DNA from: Chitinophaga pinensis
Lineage (GTDB): Bacteria > Bacteroidota > Bacteroidia > 2-12-FULL-35-15
Assembly: GCA_945885475.1 (NCBI GenBank)
Contig: CAMCYR010000018.1
Location: 1-57,416, forward strand
DNA length: 57,416 nucleotides
Reading direction: 5' to 3'
Positions 1 through 7,679 of this stretch are shown piece after piece. Numbering within the stretch: position 1 is the first letter of the stretch; each line of letters begins with the position of its first letter. The notes under the pieces were generated by a model. The model was given only the letters and a program-made list of their open reading frames with translations, had not been told where the DNA came from and did no database searches. A program made the translations under genes and the position numbers.

Positions 1-827
1 ACGCGATGCCGTGTAGCCTGTGTGGAGCGATCGTTTGTTCTTGAACTTTTGTTTCTTTTCTTTTCAAGAGAAAAGAAAAAGAGAAAATAAAAAAACTCCT
101 TTCTCCTTTCTCCTTTCTCCTTTTTGCTTGATCAAAAAGTAGCAAAAAATCAAGGCTTACGAAAAAATCACAAAAAATCTACACCGTTTCGCTCTGACTC
201 TGTGAACTCGTCTAAGTGATTTTATTTATCCATAGATATCGAATAGACTCAGACAGCACAGACTCTTGCTATAGCCCGCGCTTGCTTAACGGCTTGATTT
301 GTTATGTGGTTTTTTCTGATGCCGGTTGGGAGTTAGCAAAAATGATTTGAAATTTAAATTATCTTTTCTCCTTTTTGCTTGATCAAAAAGTAGCAAAAAA
401 TCAAGGCTTACGAAAAAATCACAAAAAATCTACACCGTTTCGCCCTGACTCTGTGAACACGTCTGGGTGGTTTTATTTATCCATAGATATCGAATAGACT
501 CAGACAGCACAGACTCTTGCTATAGCCCGCGCTTACTTAACGGCTTGATTTGTTATGTGGTTTTTTCTGATGCCGGTTCGAAGTACTTTACAATGGCTGT
601 CGCAAAAAAACTGAATAATCTTACGAAGTCGCGCGTGAGGACTGAACAAACGCGATGCCGTGTAGCCTGTGTGGAGCGATCGTTTGTTCTTGAACTTTTG
701 TTTCTTTTCTTTTCAAGAGAAAAGAAAAAGAGAAAAAGAGAAAAAGAGAAAAATAAATTTGTTGATATAGCGCTTGCTTAAGAGCTTGATTTGTTATGTG
801 GTTTTTTCTGATGCCGGGTGGGAGTCC
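1..827. repeat. Composite intergenic repeat cluster
   Basis: Gene-free stretch built from repeated blocks. Block A (1-86) recurs at 650-735; the window begins inside it. Block B (121-327, starting TTTTTGCTTGATCAAAAAG) recurs almost unchanged at 372-578, an offset of 251 bp. The tail of block B (ending TTTTTTCTGATGCCGG) occurs a third time at about 765-817, next to the exosortase gene end. Several short hairpins are visible: CTTTTTG/CAAAAAG in block B, and GAACAAACG with CGTTTGTTC plus a pyrimidine/purine stem (TTTCTTTTC/GAAAAGAAA) in block A. A 104-codon open frame at 467-781 runs through these blocks and ends in a Lys/Arg/Glu-rich low-complexity tail. I treat it as a by-product of the repeat, not a gene. 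Similar blocks are, from general knowledge, scattered in Bacteroidota genomes. Confidence 0.85.
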
Positions 828-830
828 GTT

Positions 831-1343
831 TTATACCTTCTCAGAAAATTTATTTACCCAATTCATCCATAATAAAAAGATAAATCCATAAATAATAATG
901 GTAAAGGTATAGGTATGATTAAACTCCGTCCAAGCTCTGGAATACGTATCCAGTATTGCTAAAACAACAACTCTTAAGACATTTATTAATTGAATGAGCA
1001 GAATTCCGAAAGGAATATAGACCAATTTATATTTAACTTTCCCTTTGAAAGCGATAATGAACCAGGAAAACAGAGCGAATAAAGCAATGCCATTGCAATT
1101 ATCACCGATCCATAATCCGGAAGCTCCATCAATTCCAATAAGCCGGTCTGCGCCTGTATAAACGGTATAGTTCAGTAATTCCAGGATCCATTTGCTGATT
1201 GAGATTGTGATATCGATAACAAAAAGATCGAGTGTTTGGTTTGGCTGCAGCCAAAGGTTGTATAATAGATACCAAAGGACGTATAAGGTAAAAACGAGTG
1301 CCAGAAACCGGACAACCGGATTTTTCAGAAAAGAAAAATTCAT
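831..1343 (-). CDS. Compact exosortase/archaeosortase-family transpeptidase (Xrt type)
   Basis: A 170-residue multi-pass membrane protein. The exosortase catalytic pattern is complete: Cys83 in GDNCNGIALF, Arg124 in NVLRVVVLA and His143 in EFNHTYTF, each at the edge of a hydrophobic segment. Exosortases are integral-membrane cysteine enzymes that cut C-terminal tripartite signals (short motif, transmembrane helix, basic tail) and are thought to transfer the protein to a surface anchor. The length fits the short Bacteroidota subfamilies (XrtF/XrtX-like) rather than the roughly 300-residue XrtA. I cannot assign the subfamily. It is the last gene of a minus-strand group, directly after the 79-residue peptide that carries a matching signal, and lies beside a divergent polysaccharide locus, the classic exosortase neighbourhood. 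Start: ATG at 1343, 26 bp after the peptide gene, with no Shine-Dalgarno sequence. Confidence 0.9.
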   Translation of the reverse strand: MNFSFLKNPVVRFLALVFTLYVLWYLLYNLWLQPNQTLDLFVIDITISISKWILELLNYTVYTGADRLIGIDGASGLWIGDNCNGIALFALFSWFIIAFKGKVKYKLVYIPFGILLIQLINVLRVVVLAILDTYSRAWTEFNHTYTFTIIIYGFIFLLWMNWVNKFSEKV

Positions 1344-1357
1344 GAAGGTTTATCAAT

Positions 1358-1385
1358 AAAGAATCCCGGTTAAGCGGGATTCTTT
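1358..1385. terminator. Hairpin between peptide gene and exosortase (attenuator/terminator)
   Basis: Perfect 11-bp stem AAAGAATCCCG (1358-1368) / CGGGATTCTTT (1375-1385) with a 6-nt loop. The stop codon of the 79-residue peptide gene (1370-1372) lies in the loop. Read on the minus strand, the direction of the operon, it is followed only by a weak U tract (UUUAUUGAUA), so it may be a partial terminator or an mRNA-stabilising 3' end. A better T run follows on the plus strand. Inference: it could lower exosortase expression relative to its substrate. Confidence 0.65.
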
Positions 1386-1609
1386 TTTAATGAGTTGTAT
1401 ATTTTTATCCCTCCGTATAGTACACCTGCCAGTAATAGAAGAACTAAATTACTATCTAAAGGTATTGGACATGGTGGGAACGGACCACCGCATGGTGCAG
1501 GTGTTCCACCTCCTGAACCACCCATGCCAATAGCAAACGTGCTAGAAATAAATGCTGGAGAAATAATAAATAATGATACAAATGCTATTTTAAAACCTAT
1601 ATTTTTCAT
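1370..1609 (-). CDS. Mini surface peptide with exosortase-type C-terminal sorting signal
   Basis: A 79-residue secreted peptide. Residues 1-26 form a signal peptide (Lys-rich start, hydrophobic core, STFA). Residues 27-48 are a Gly- then Pro/Cys-rich linker (GMGGSGGG, then Cys40 and Cys47). The C-terminus is a tripartite signal: PIPLD (48-52), a hydrophobic helix (about 53-70) containing a small-residue AGVLYGG patch, and a KK tail (75-76). This resembles the Bacteroidota PID-CTERM type of sorting signal, with Leu in place of Ile before the Asp. Because the exosortase gene follows 26 bp downstream, the peptide is very probably its dedicated substrate. After loss of both signals only about 25 residues would remain, so it may serve as an anchor, linker or glycan-carrying unit rather than an enzyme. 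The exact role is unknown. Confidence 0.8.
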   Translation of the reverse strand: MKNIGFKIAFVSLFIISPAFISSTFAIGMGGSGGGTPAPCGGPFPPCPIPLDSNLVLLLLAGVLYGGIKIYNSLKKNPA

Positions 1610-1659
1610 AACGTATTGCTTAAATTATTACAATATTAATAATAAAAAAATTAAATCTC

Positions 1660-4068
1660 TTATTTTTTAACAAACTTTTTTGTGATGTTTCCTTTCGCTG
1701 ATTCAATTTTGATGATATACATTCCGCTAAATCCTTCAGGTAAAGTAATGTTCACTGATTGATTGTTAGCATTTACAGAAGAAGAACCAACAACAGTTTG
1801 TCCCAAAACATTTACAACAGATATGGTTGTATAAGTTGTTTCGCTTAAGTTGAAGTTGATTACATTTCCTTGAGCAGTAGGAAGTACTTGCACCTGATTC
1901 GAAAAATCAGCACTTGCCGAAGGAGCAGACGCTACAGATTTACAATTTGCATCTTTGCTGAATAGCAATACAAAACGATCCGCATCGTCAGAAACATTTA
2001 TTGTAACCGGGTAGTTCACTTCAGCTGTAAGGTCAATTACTTGCCCTGTTAGGTTGTCCTGAAGTTTAATGCAGGTATACTCAGAAACAAAATCAAAACC
2101 GGAAGCAGAAAGGTTGAAATTTCCTGAAACGTTCACTTTTGTTTTTAATGGAATAGAGTAGTTATCGTTCGTTGAACTGAAATTATTGATATTGATCTTT
2201 TTACCTTCGATCATACAATACATTTCTGGCGTTGTTTTATTTAAACTTGCTCTGAAAGGAATATCTTTGTTATCAAGCCCATCTTTTGCATCCGAATTGG
2301 TTGTTACTTTGAAAATATGAGCAGCAACAGAATTTGTAGATGCTAACTTCAAACTGAAGTAGGAAGGTTTAACAGATCTAATGGAGCTGTTTGAACTTGT
2401 TGTTTTAGCTGATTCAGGAATTAATAATGTCATTGGTCCTGAATCACCATAAACCCAAAAGCCTTGAGTAGAACCAATTTCAACTCCACTAGCCGAAGTA
2501 AACCCATTCCAGTCAGCAATCGTGAAATCATACATTTCAAAATAATCGAACATTCCACTTGCTCCGGCACCGGAAGCAGTATAGACATCTGCCCATGAAA
2601 TACTTGATGCGAAAGGGTTTCCGACTAAGTTCCATCCCTGGACCGTATTTGATACACTCCCTGAAAGGTCAATGTCACCTTGGTTAGGAACTCCAATAGT
2701 AGTCATCGTTGTTGCAGGAAAATTTGTATATGAAAATCCACCAGATAAAAATACTTCGAATCCCTGACCGGCATTCAACGCTGTTCCTGATGAAGTTACC
2801 GAAACATACGTATCACCTGCTTCGTCATAAGTTGAAGCAGAAGCTTGTATAGAGGGAGGGCTGGATAAGTAGCTAATGGCAGGCAATTCATTGTCCCAAT
2901 CAGCAAACGTTGCAGATTGAACTGGAGAGGAGAAATCAGCAAATGACGTATCACGGGTTGTGATAAAACGTTGTATTGTAAAGTTTCCTGCAATGGCACC
3001 GGTGACTCCAATTGGAGCTATACGAGCTGTTTGAGTAGCAGTAGACTTCATCGTGAATGGTCTACCATTTGTATTAAATGTACCGCTGTTAACTGTTAAA
3101 ACTTCATCTAAAATATAGGTTCCTGTTGTAAGATTCACCCCGCTATTATTGCTCACCGCGATTCCTTTGAAGGTGGTAGTTCCAGCCGTGTTTGAAACAG
3201 TTTGTGCTGCCGTGCCATTGAATGTAACTGTTTTCCCTGCACTGGCAGTAAATGTCCCGCTATTGGTCCAGTTCCCACCAACACTAAGGTTGAAATTATT
3301 GGAGTTTAGTGTGTTACTTGAATTTATAGTCAAATTGTTAGCAATAACTGTATTTGAAGCTAATGTTTTAGTACCTGCAGTTGTTGCATTTAAGGTCAAA
3401 TTGAAAAAACTGGATGTTGTTGTTGTGGGAACATCACCGGCAGCGTAACCGATTCTTACCGTATTACCTGATGCATTCGCAGTAAATGTACCTGCAGACA
3501 TAAACCCTGCAGCTTTAATAGTCAGAGTTGCATTTGCTGCGTTTGTAAAGGACGAACCTGTTTTACCGGTAAAACTTTTCACAGTAAATGTTCCATTGTT
3601 CACAAACGTTTTGCCGGCACCCAAAATTAGGGCGCCATTTGTTTTATCAATGCTGGTACCAGCAGGAATAATAACATTGCTATTAAAGGAATAAGGTGCA
3701 GTAATACCTATTGTTCCTGAATTAGTTATTGTACATGTAACAGATGTAAATACGATACGAGCGGAACCCGTTTCGGTTCCCGTTACCGTATAATTACCCC
3801 TCACAGTTAGATTTGCCGACAAGGTAAGTGTCCCATTTACAACAAGATTTCTGCAAGTGTTTAAAGATGAATTTGCAATTACTGAATGGCCGACCGCTAT
3901 TGTTACATCATCAGATAATGCGGGTATTCCAACAGGAGTCCATGTTGCACTGTTGTTCCAGTTTGCCGGACCAACTCCTGCGGACGTGTATGAAATACCA
4001 AACGAACTTATCGCAAACCCTAACATCAGGATGCTGGTAAATAAAAATCTTTTTGTAGCTGTTTTCAT
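1660..4068 (-). CDS. Large secreted repeat protein with T9SS type A sorting domain
   Basis: About 802 residues from the preferred ATG at 4068. An upstream in-frame ATG at 4086 would add six residues (MLIEKD) before a good signal peptide, so I prefer the inner one. After the signal peptide comes a Thr/Ser/Asn/Gly-rich region with repeated beta-strand patterns: a W-N-x-SATW segment near the N-terminus, then many short NNGTFT/SGTF-like strands, suggesting a beta-helix or solenoid. A second part (about 360-560) has YLSSP..-type and NLVGNPFASSISW motifs common in Bacteroidota surface proteins. The last roughly 80 residues are a T9SS type A domain (VVNVLGQTVV ... LPEGFSGMYIIKIES ... KKFVKK). T9SS exports such proteins across the outer membrane and removes this domain. 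It is the first gene before the exosortase pair; whether they share one transcript is not certain, as only about 50 AT-rich bases separate it from the peptide gene. Confidence 0.85.
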   Translation of the reverse strand: MKTATKRFLFTSILMLGFAISSFGISYTSAGVGPANWNNSATWTPVGIPALSDDVTIAVGHSVIANSSLNTCRNLVVNGTLTLSANLTVRGNYTVTGTETGSARIVFTSVTCTITNSGTIGITAPYSFNSNVIIPAGTSIDKTNGALILGAGKTFVNNGTFTVKSFTGKTGSSFTNAANATLTIKAAGFMSAGTFTANASGNTVRIGYAAGDVPTTTTSSFFNLTLNATTAGTKTLASNTVIANNLTINSSNTLNSNNFNLSVGGNWTNSGTFTASAGKTVTFNGTAAQTVSNTAGTTTFKGIAVSNNSGVNLTTGTYILDEVLTVNSGTFNTNGRPFTMKSTATQTARIAPIGVTGAIAGNFTIQRFITTRDTSFADFSSPVQSATFADWDNELPAISYLSSPPSIQASASTYDEAGDTYVSVTSSGTALNAGQGFEVFLSGGFSYTNFPATTMTTIGVPNQGDIDLSGSVSNTVQGWNLVGNPFASSISWADVYTASGAGASGMFDYFEMYDFTIADWNGFTSASGVEIGSTQGFWVYGDSGPMTLLIPESAKTTSSNSSIRSVKPSYFSLKLASTNSVAAHIFKVTTNSDAKDGLDNKDIPFRASLNKTTPEMYCMIEGKKININNFSSTNDNYSIPLKTKVNVSGNFNLSASGFDFVSEYTCIKLQDNLTGQVIDLTAEVNYPVTINVSDDADRFVLLFSKDANCKSVASAPSASADFSNQVQVLPTAQGNVINFNLSETTYTTISVVNVLGQTVVGSSSVNANNQSVNITLPEGFSGMYIIKIESAKGNITKKFVKK

Positions 4069-4086
4069 ATCTTTCTCGATTAACAT

Positions 4087-4345
4087 GGTGTAAATTTATA
4101 AATTTTTTATTGAAAAAAAAAATTAATACGGTTTTTTCCCTGTTGTTGTATGTTTTTCTTTGAAACGCAGTTAAATAGATGAATAAAAAAAGAACTCAAT
4201 CTAATGGAAGTTTACTTTTTGCTCTAAGTTATTTTTAAAGATTTCCGTTTAATCTTTTGAATGCCTTTTGAGAGAGATAAAAACGCGATAAACAGAAAGT
4301 GAAGAGCCTTTTTTTCATATTAAAAAGAATTATATTAATAATTCT
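4087..4345. other. Divergent intergenic region
   Basis: An AT-rich gap between the minus-strand T9SS gene and the plus-strand polysaccharide locus, which must hold promoters in both directions. The plus-strand -7 element is listed separately. On the minus strand I see only a weak TAAATTTA at 4091-4098. No small gene or strong hairpin was found. Confidence 0.5.
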
Positions 4346-4353
4346 TATATTTG
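4346..4353 (+). promoter_or_regulatory. Bacteroidota -7 element before the polysaccharide locus
   Basis: TATATTTG matches the TAnnTTTG consensus and lies 25 bases before the TTG start of the Wzc-like gene. No clear TTTG -33 box is present 19 bases upstream (the region is T-rich), so this is a half-match. Confidence 0.55.
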
Positions 4354-4378
4354 TAAAATATTTCTAAACTAGCGCATC

Positions 4379-6742
4379 TTGAATAAGAAAAAGAGCAACA
4401 TTCTTGACTTAGATGATTTTCGGTCATTTTACAAAGTAATTTCCAAAAACTGGTATATTGTTTTAATTTTTGTAATCGGTGCATTTGTTTTGTCATATTT
4501 ATACACTTATAAGCTGCCGGATGTGTACGCTGCAAAATCACAAGTGTTGTTAAAAAACGAAGACACCTATGATTATCAGAATCAGATCTATAAAGGAATC
4601 GGATACTACCAATCTTATCAGGATAATGCCAATCAAATTCGGGTTCTTACCTCGAACGATCTTATTGGGGATGTCTTGAGTAAATTAAAGTTTGACGTAT
4701 CCTATTACATTGTTGGCCGCTTAAAAACAACAGAGGTTTATGAGGGCGTTCCCTTCGAGATCTCCGTAAAAATGCTCAATCAGAATTTATACGAAAAGGA
4801 AATCAAATTTAAGATCATTGATGAATTTAAATATGAACTTTCTTATACCAAATCAAAAGAGCTAGTTTCTAAAATATTTGCGTTTGACAAAGAAGTCATT
4901 GACCCTGATTTTTATATCACCGTTGCAAAAAATGCAGTGTTAAATAAGCGTACTATTAGCAGTTTAAAAAATATTGATTACCTCGTTAAAATACATACTG
5001 AGGCTTATTTGGTTGCAAAAATAAAATCAAGTCTGTCGGTTGAAAATATCGAGAATACAACTATTCTCGAACTAACCCTTGAAGATCAGATTCCTCTGCG
5101 AGCTGTAAAATTTCTTGATACTTTATCTGTAGCCTATATTAATTATACCTCAAAATCTCAAATTGCTATTAACAACAATACGTTGGATAACATAGACAAA
5201 CAGTTGAAAGAGATAACGGAGGTTTTAACTTCCATTGAGGATGATATGGAGAATTACCGTTCCAATAAAGCCATTTTGGATATAGACAAGCAGCAGGAAG
5301 ATTATTTTGAAAAATTGATTGAATATGACTCTCAAAAACGACAGGCTGAATTAGCGATTAAGTCGCTTGAAGCATTGCAGAAATATATCATTTCAGTAGG
5401 TGACATCACCGATGAAAAACTACTTCCTCCGTCTTTTTACATATCAGAGGGCGATGATTATTTAAGAACAGCATTGGGAAAGCTTTATGAGCTTCAGATG
5501 TTGAGGAATCAGAGACTGAACGGTTCCACCGCTAATAATAGAAATATTACAGAATTGGATCAGGAAATAGGATTATTAAAGAACAATATCCTCACCTACA
5601 TTAATAATTCAAAAACGGGATTAACGCAGCGTATTACGGATTTGAATTCACAGATTGGTAATTATACAGCCATAATTAAAACCGTTCCGCGCACCGAGAG
5701 GGATCTCTTAAATATTCAACGAAAATTGGATGTAAATCAAAAGATGTATTCGTTCTTGCTTGAAAAAAGAGCCAGCACAATGATCGCTCGTGCGGGTATT
5801 CTCCCTGAAACAAGCGTAATTGAAGCTGCTCATTCTGTAGGGATAGTGGCGCCCAATAAACGGAAGATATTATATTATTTCCTTGTAATTTCCAGTATTA
5901 TTAGTTTGGTTCTTGTTTTTATTAGAACGACTCTCTTTTCAACAATTGAGAATATAATGGAGTTGAAACGACTAACTTCTTTGCCTGTTTTAGGTGAAAT
6001 AATTTTTTATCCCACCGACACTGCTAACTATTTTATTGTTGATAAAGATTCAAAAGCACCCATTACTGAAAGTTTCAGGGCAATTCGGACCAATTTGGAA
6101 TATTTTGCAAGTGAAAATAAGTCAAAGGTTGTTTTGTTGACATCTTATCATCCCGGAGAAGGAAAAACATTTTGTTCTGTAAATCTTTCAACCATTTTGG
6201 CGAAAGCGGGAAAAAAAGTGCTTTTATTGGAACTCGATCTCCATAAACCAAAAGTTCAAAAAGCATTTAATATGGAGTCCCTCAACGGAGCAAGCAATGT
6301 GTTGATCGGTAAAAGCGACATCGCTTCAACGATACAGCAAACGGAAATTGAGAACTTGTCCGTGATGCTTTCCGGACCAACTCCTCCCAATGCTTCCGAA
6401 TTAATTGTAAGTAAATATTTAAAGCAGATCTTCGACTACGGCCGTGAGCATTTTGATTATGTTATTGTTGATACTCCTCCAGTTGGTTTGATTACAGACG
6501 CATTGGTGATGATGAAAAGCGCAGATGTAACTCTGTTTGTGATGAATACAAAGTTTGCGAAAAAACAAATAGTAACTATTTTTGAAGAAATTGTTCAAAC
6601 AAATAAATTACAGGATTTCGCATTGATTTTAAATGGCGTAAAACGTAAAAAATCAGGCTATTATTATAATTATGGTTACGGATATGGTTACGGCTATGGT
6701 TATGGAGATACCTATGGTTACGGTTCAAAAAAGAAAAACTAA
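4379..6742 (+). CDS. Wzc-like polysaccharide copolymerase / bacterial tyrosine kinase
   Basis: 787 residues from a TTG start at 4379; no in-frame ATG precedes the first membrane helix. The N-terminal Wzz-type chain-length domain has helix 1 at about 22-45, followed by a long periplasmic coiled-coil region, and helix 2 at about 495-520. The cytoplasmic BY-kinase part shows Walker A (HPGEGKT, about 589-596), Walker A' (LLLELDLHKPK, about 615-625) and Walker B (VIVDTPPVG, about 695-703). The C-terminus is an extreme Gly-Tyr tail with 11 tyrosines from about residue 760, followed by SKKKN. In this family, cycles of tail autophosphorylation control polymer length and export. It is the first gene of the surface-polysaccharide locus and is followed 29 bp later by the ABC exporter permease. 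Confidence 0.93.
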   Translation: MNKKKSNILDLDDFRSFYKVISKNWYIVLIFVIGAFVLSYLYTYKLPDVYAAKSQVLLKNEDTYDYQNQIYKGIGYYQSYQDNANQIRVLTSNDLIGDVLSKLKFDVSYYIVGRLKTTEVYEGVPFEISVKMLNQNLYEKEIKFKIIDEFKYELSYTKSKELVSKIFAFDKEVIDPDFYITVAKNAVLNKRTISSLKNIDYLVKIHTEAYLVAKIKSSLSVENIENTTILELTLEDQIPLRAVKFLDTLSVAYINYTSKSQIAINNNTLDNIDKQLKEITEVLTSIEDDMENYRSNKAILDIDKQQEDYFEKLIEYDSQKRQAELAIKSLEALQKYIISVGDITDEKLLPPSFYISEGDDYLRTALGKLYELQMLRNQRLNGSTANNRNITELDQEIGLLKNNILTYINNSKTGLTQRITDLNSQIGNYTAIIKTVPRTERDLLNIQRKLDVNQKMYSFLLEKRASTMIARAGILPETSVIEAAHSVGIVAPNKRKILYYFLVISSIISLVLVFIRTTLFSTIENIMELKRLTSLPVLGEIIFYPTDTANYFIVDKDSKAPITESFRAIRTNLEYFASENKSKVVLLTSYHPGEGKTFCSVNLSTILAKAGKKVLLLELDLHKPKVQKAFNMESLNGASNVLIGKSDIASTIQQTEIENLSVMLSGPTPPNASELIVSKYLKQIFDYGREHFDYVIVDTPPVGLITDALVMMKSADVTLFVMNTKFAKKQIVTIFEEIVQTNKLQDFALILNGVKRKKSGYYYNYGYGYGYGYGYGDTYGYGSKKKN

Positions 6743-6771
6743 TTTCACTTTCGTTGGAAGTTAAGTAGATT

Positions 6772-7626
6772 ATGGCAGAAATTGAAGATGAAAATTGGAC
6801 ATTGGTCGTTAAGCCAAAAACAAATTGGTTTGAGCTGAATTTAGCTGATTTGTGGAGCTATCGCGATTTAGTAATCCTTTTTGTTAAAAGAGATTTTGTA
6901 GCCGTCTACAAGCAGACTATTCTTGGTCCACTTTGGTATATTATTCAGCCCTTATTGACCACAATCACATTTACAATTATTTTTGGAAATATTGCCAAGA
7001 TTTCAACGGGAGGTGTACCATCCGTTTTGTTTTATCTTTCGGGAATAACAATGTGGAACTATTTTGCAGAATGTTTAAATAAGACATCGAATACTTTTAT
7101 TTCAAATGCAAGTATTTTCGGAAAAGTTTATTTTCCAAGATTGGCCGTACCTGTTTCCATTATTATCAGCAATTTAATCACCTTTTTTATTCAGCTATTA
7201 CTCTTCATACTTGTTTTGTTGTATTATGTGTTTACGTCTGATATTGTTCATATTAACAGCACAATGTTTTTACTTCCATTACTGGTTTTAATTATGGCAG
7301 GGATTGGTTTGGGAATGGGAATTATTATATCCTCTCTCACCACCAAATACCGAGATCTTCGTTTTTTGATCGCTTTTGGTGTGCAACTTCTTATGTATGC
7401 TACACCGGTAATCTACCCTATGTCTGCATTGTCGCCCAATCAAAAGTCAATACTTTTATTAAATCCTTTATCATCCATTGTTGAAACATTTCGATATGCA
7501 TTTACCGGGATTGGTGAATTCAATATATATTATCTGCTGTATAGTTTTGTTTTCATGATCGTAGTTTTGTTTTTAGGCGTGATCATGTTTAATAGAGTTG
7601 AAAAAACATTTATGGATTCGGTATAG
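6772..7626 (+). CDS. ABC-2 type polysaccharide exporter permease (Wzm/TagG-like)
   Basis: 284 residues with six predicted hydrophobic segments and the family's cytoplasmic N-terminal amphipathic part (DLWSYRDLVILFVKRDF) followed by YKQTILGPLWYIIQPLL. This is the typical entry of O-antigen/capsule export permeases. It would form a dimer with the ATPase encoded 53 bp downstream to move lipid-linked glycan across the inner membrane. A Wzm/Wzt exporter usually replaces the Wzx/Wzy route, yet a Wzc protein and an O-antigen ligase/polymerase-like protein are also encoded in this locus. Confidence 0.92.
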   Translation: MAEIEDENWTLVVKPKTNWFELNLADLWSYRDLVILFVKRDFVAVYKQTILGPLWYIIQPLLTTITFTIIFGNIAKISTGGVPSVLFYLSGITMWNYFAECLNKTSNTFISNASIFGKVYFPRLAVPVSIIISNLITFFIQLLLFILVLLYYVFTSDIVHINSTMFLLPLLVLIMAGIGLGMGIIISSLTTKYRDLRFLIAFGVQLLMYATPVIYPMSALSPNQKSILLLNPLSSIVETFRYAFTGIGEFNIYYLLYSFVFMIVVLFLGVIMFNRVEKTFMDSV

Positions 7627-7679
7627 TGATTCATAAATGAGTAGTATTTTTTTGAATCAAATTTTATCATCGATAAAAA

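Noticed and set aside
467-781. 104-codon open frame in the left repeat region
   Set aside because: It is made of the repeat blocks themselves, overlaps two repeat types and ends in low-complexity Lys/Arg/Glu codons; no domain or signal is visible.
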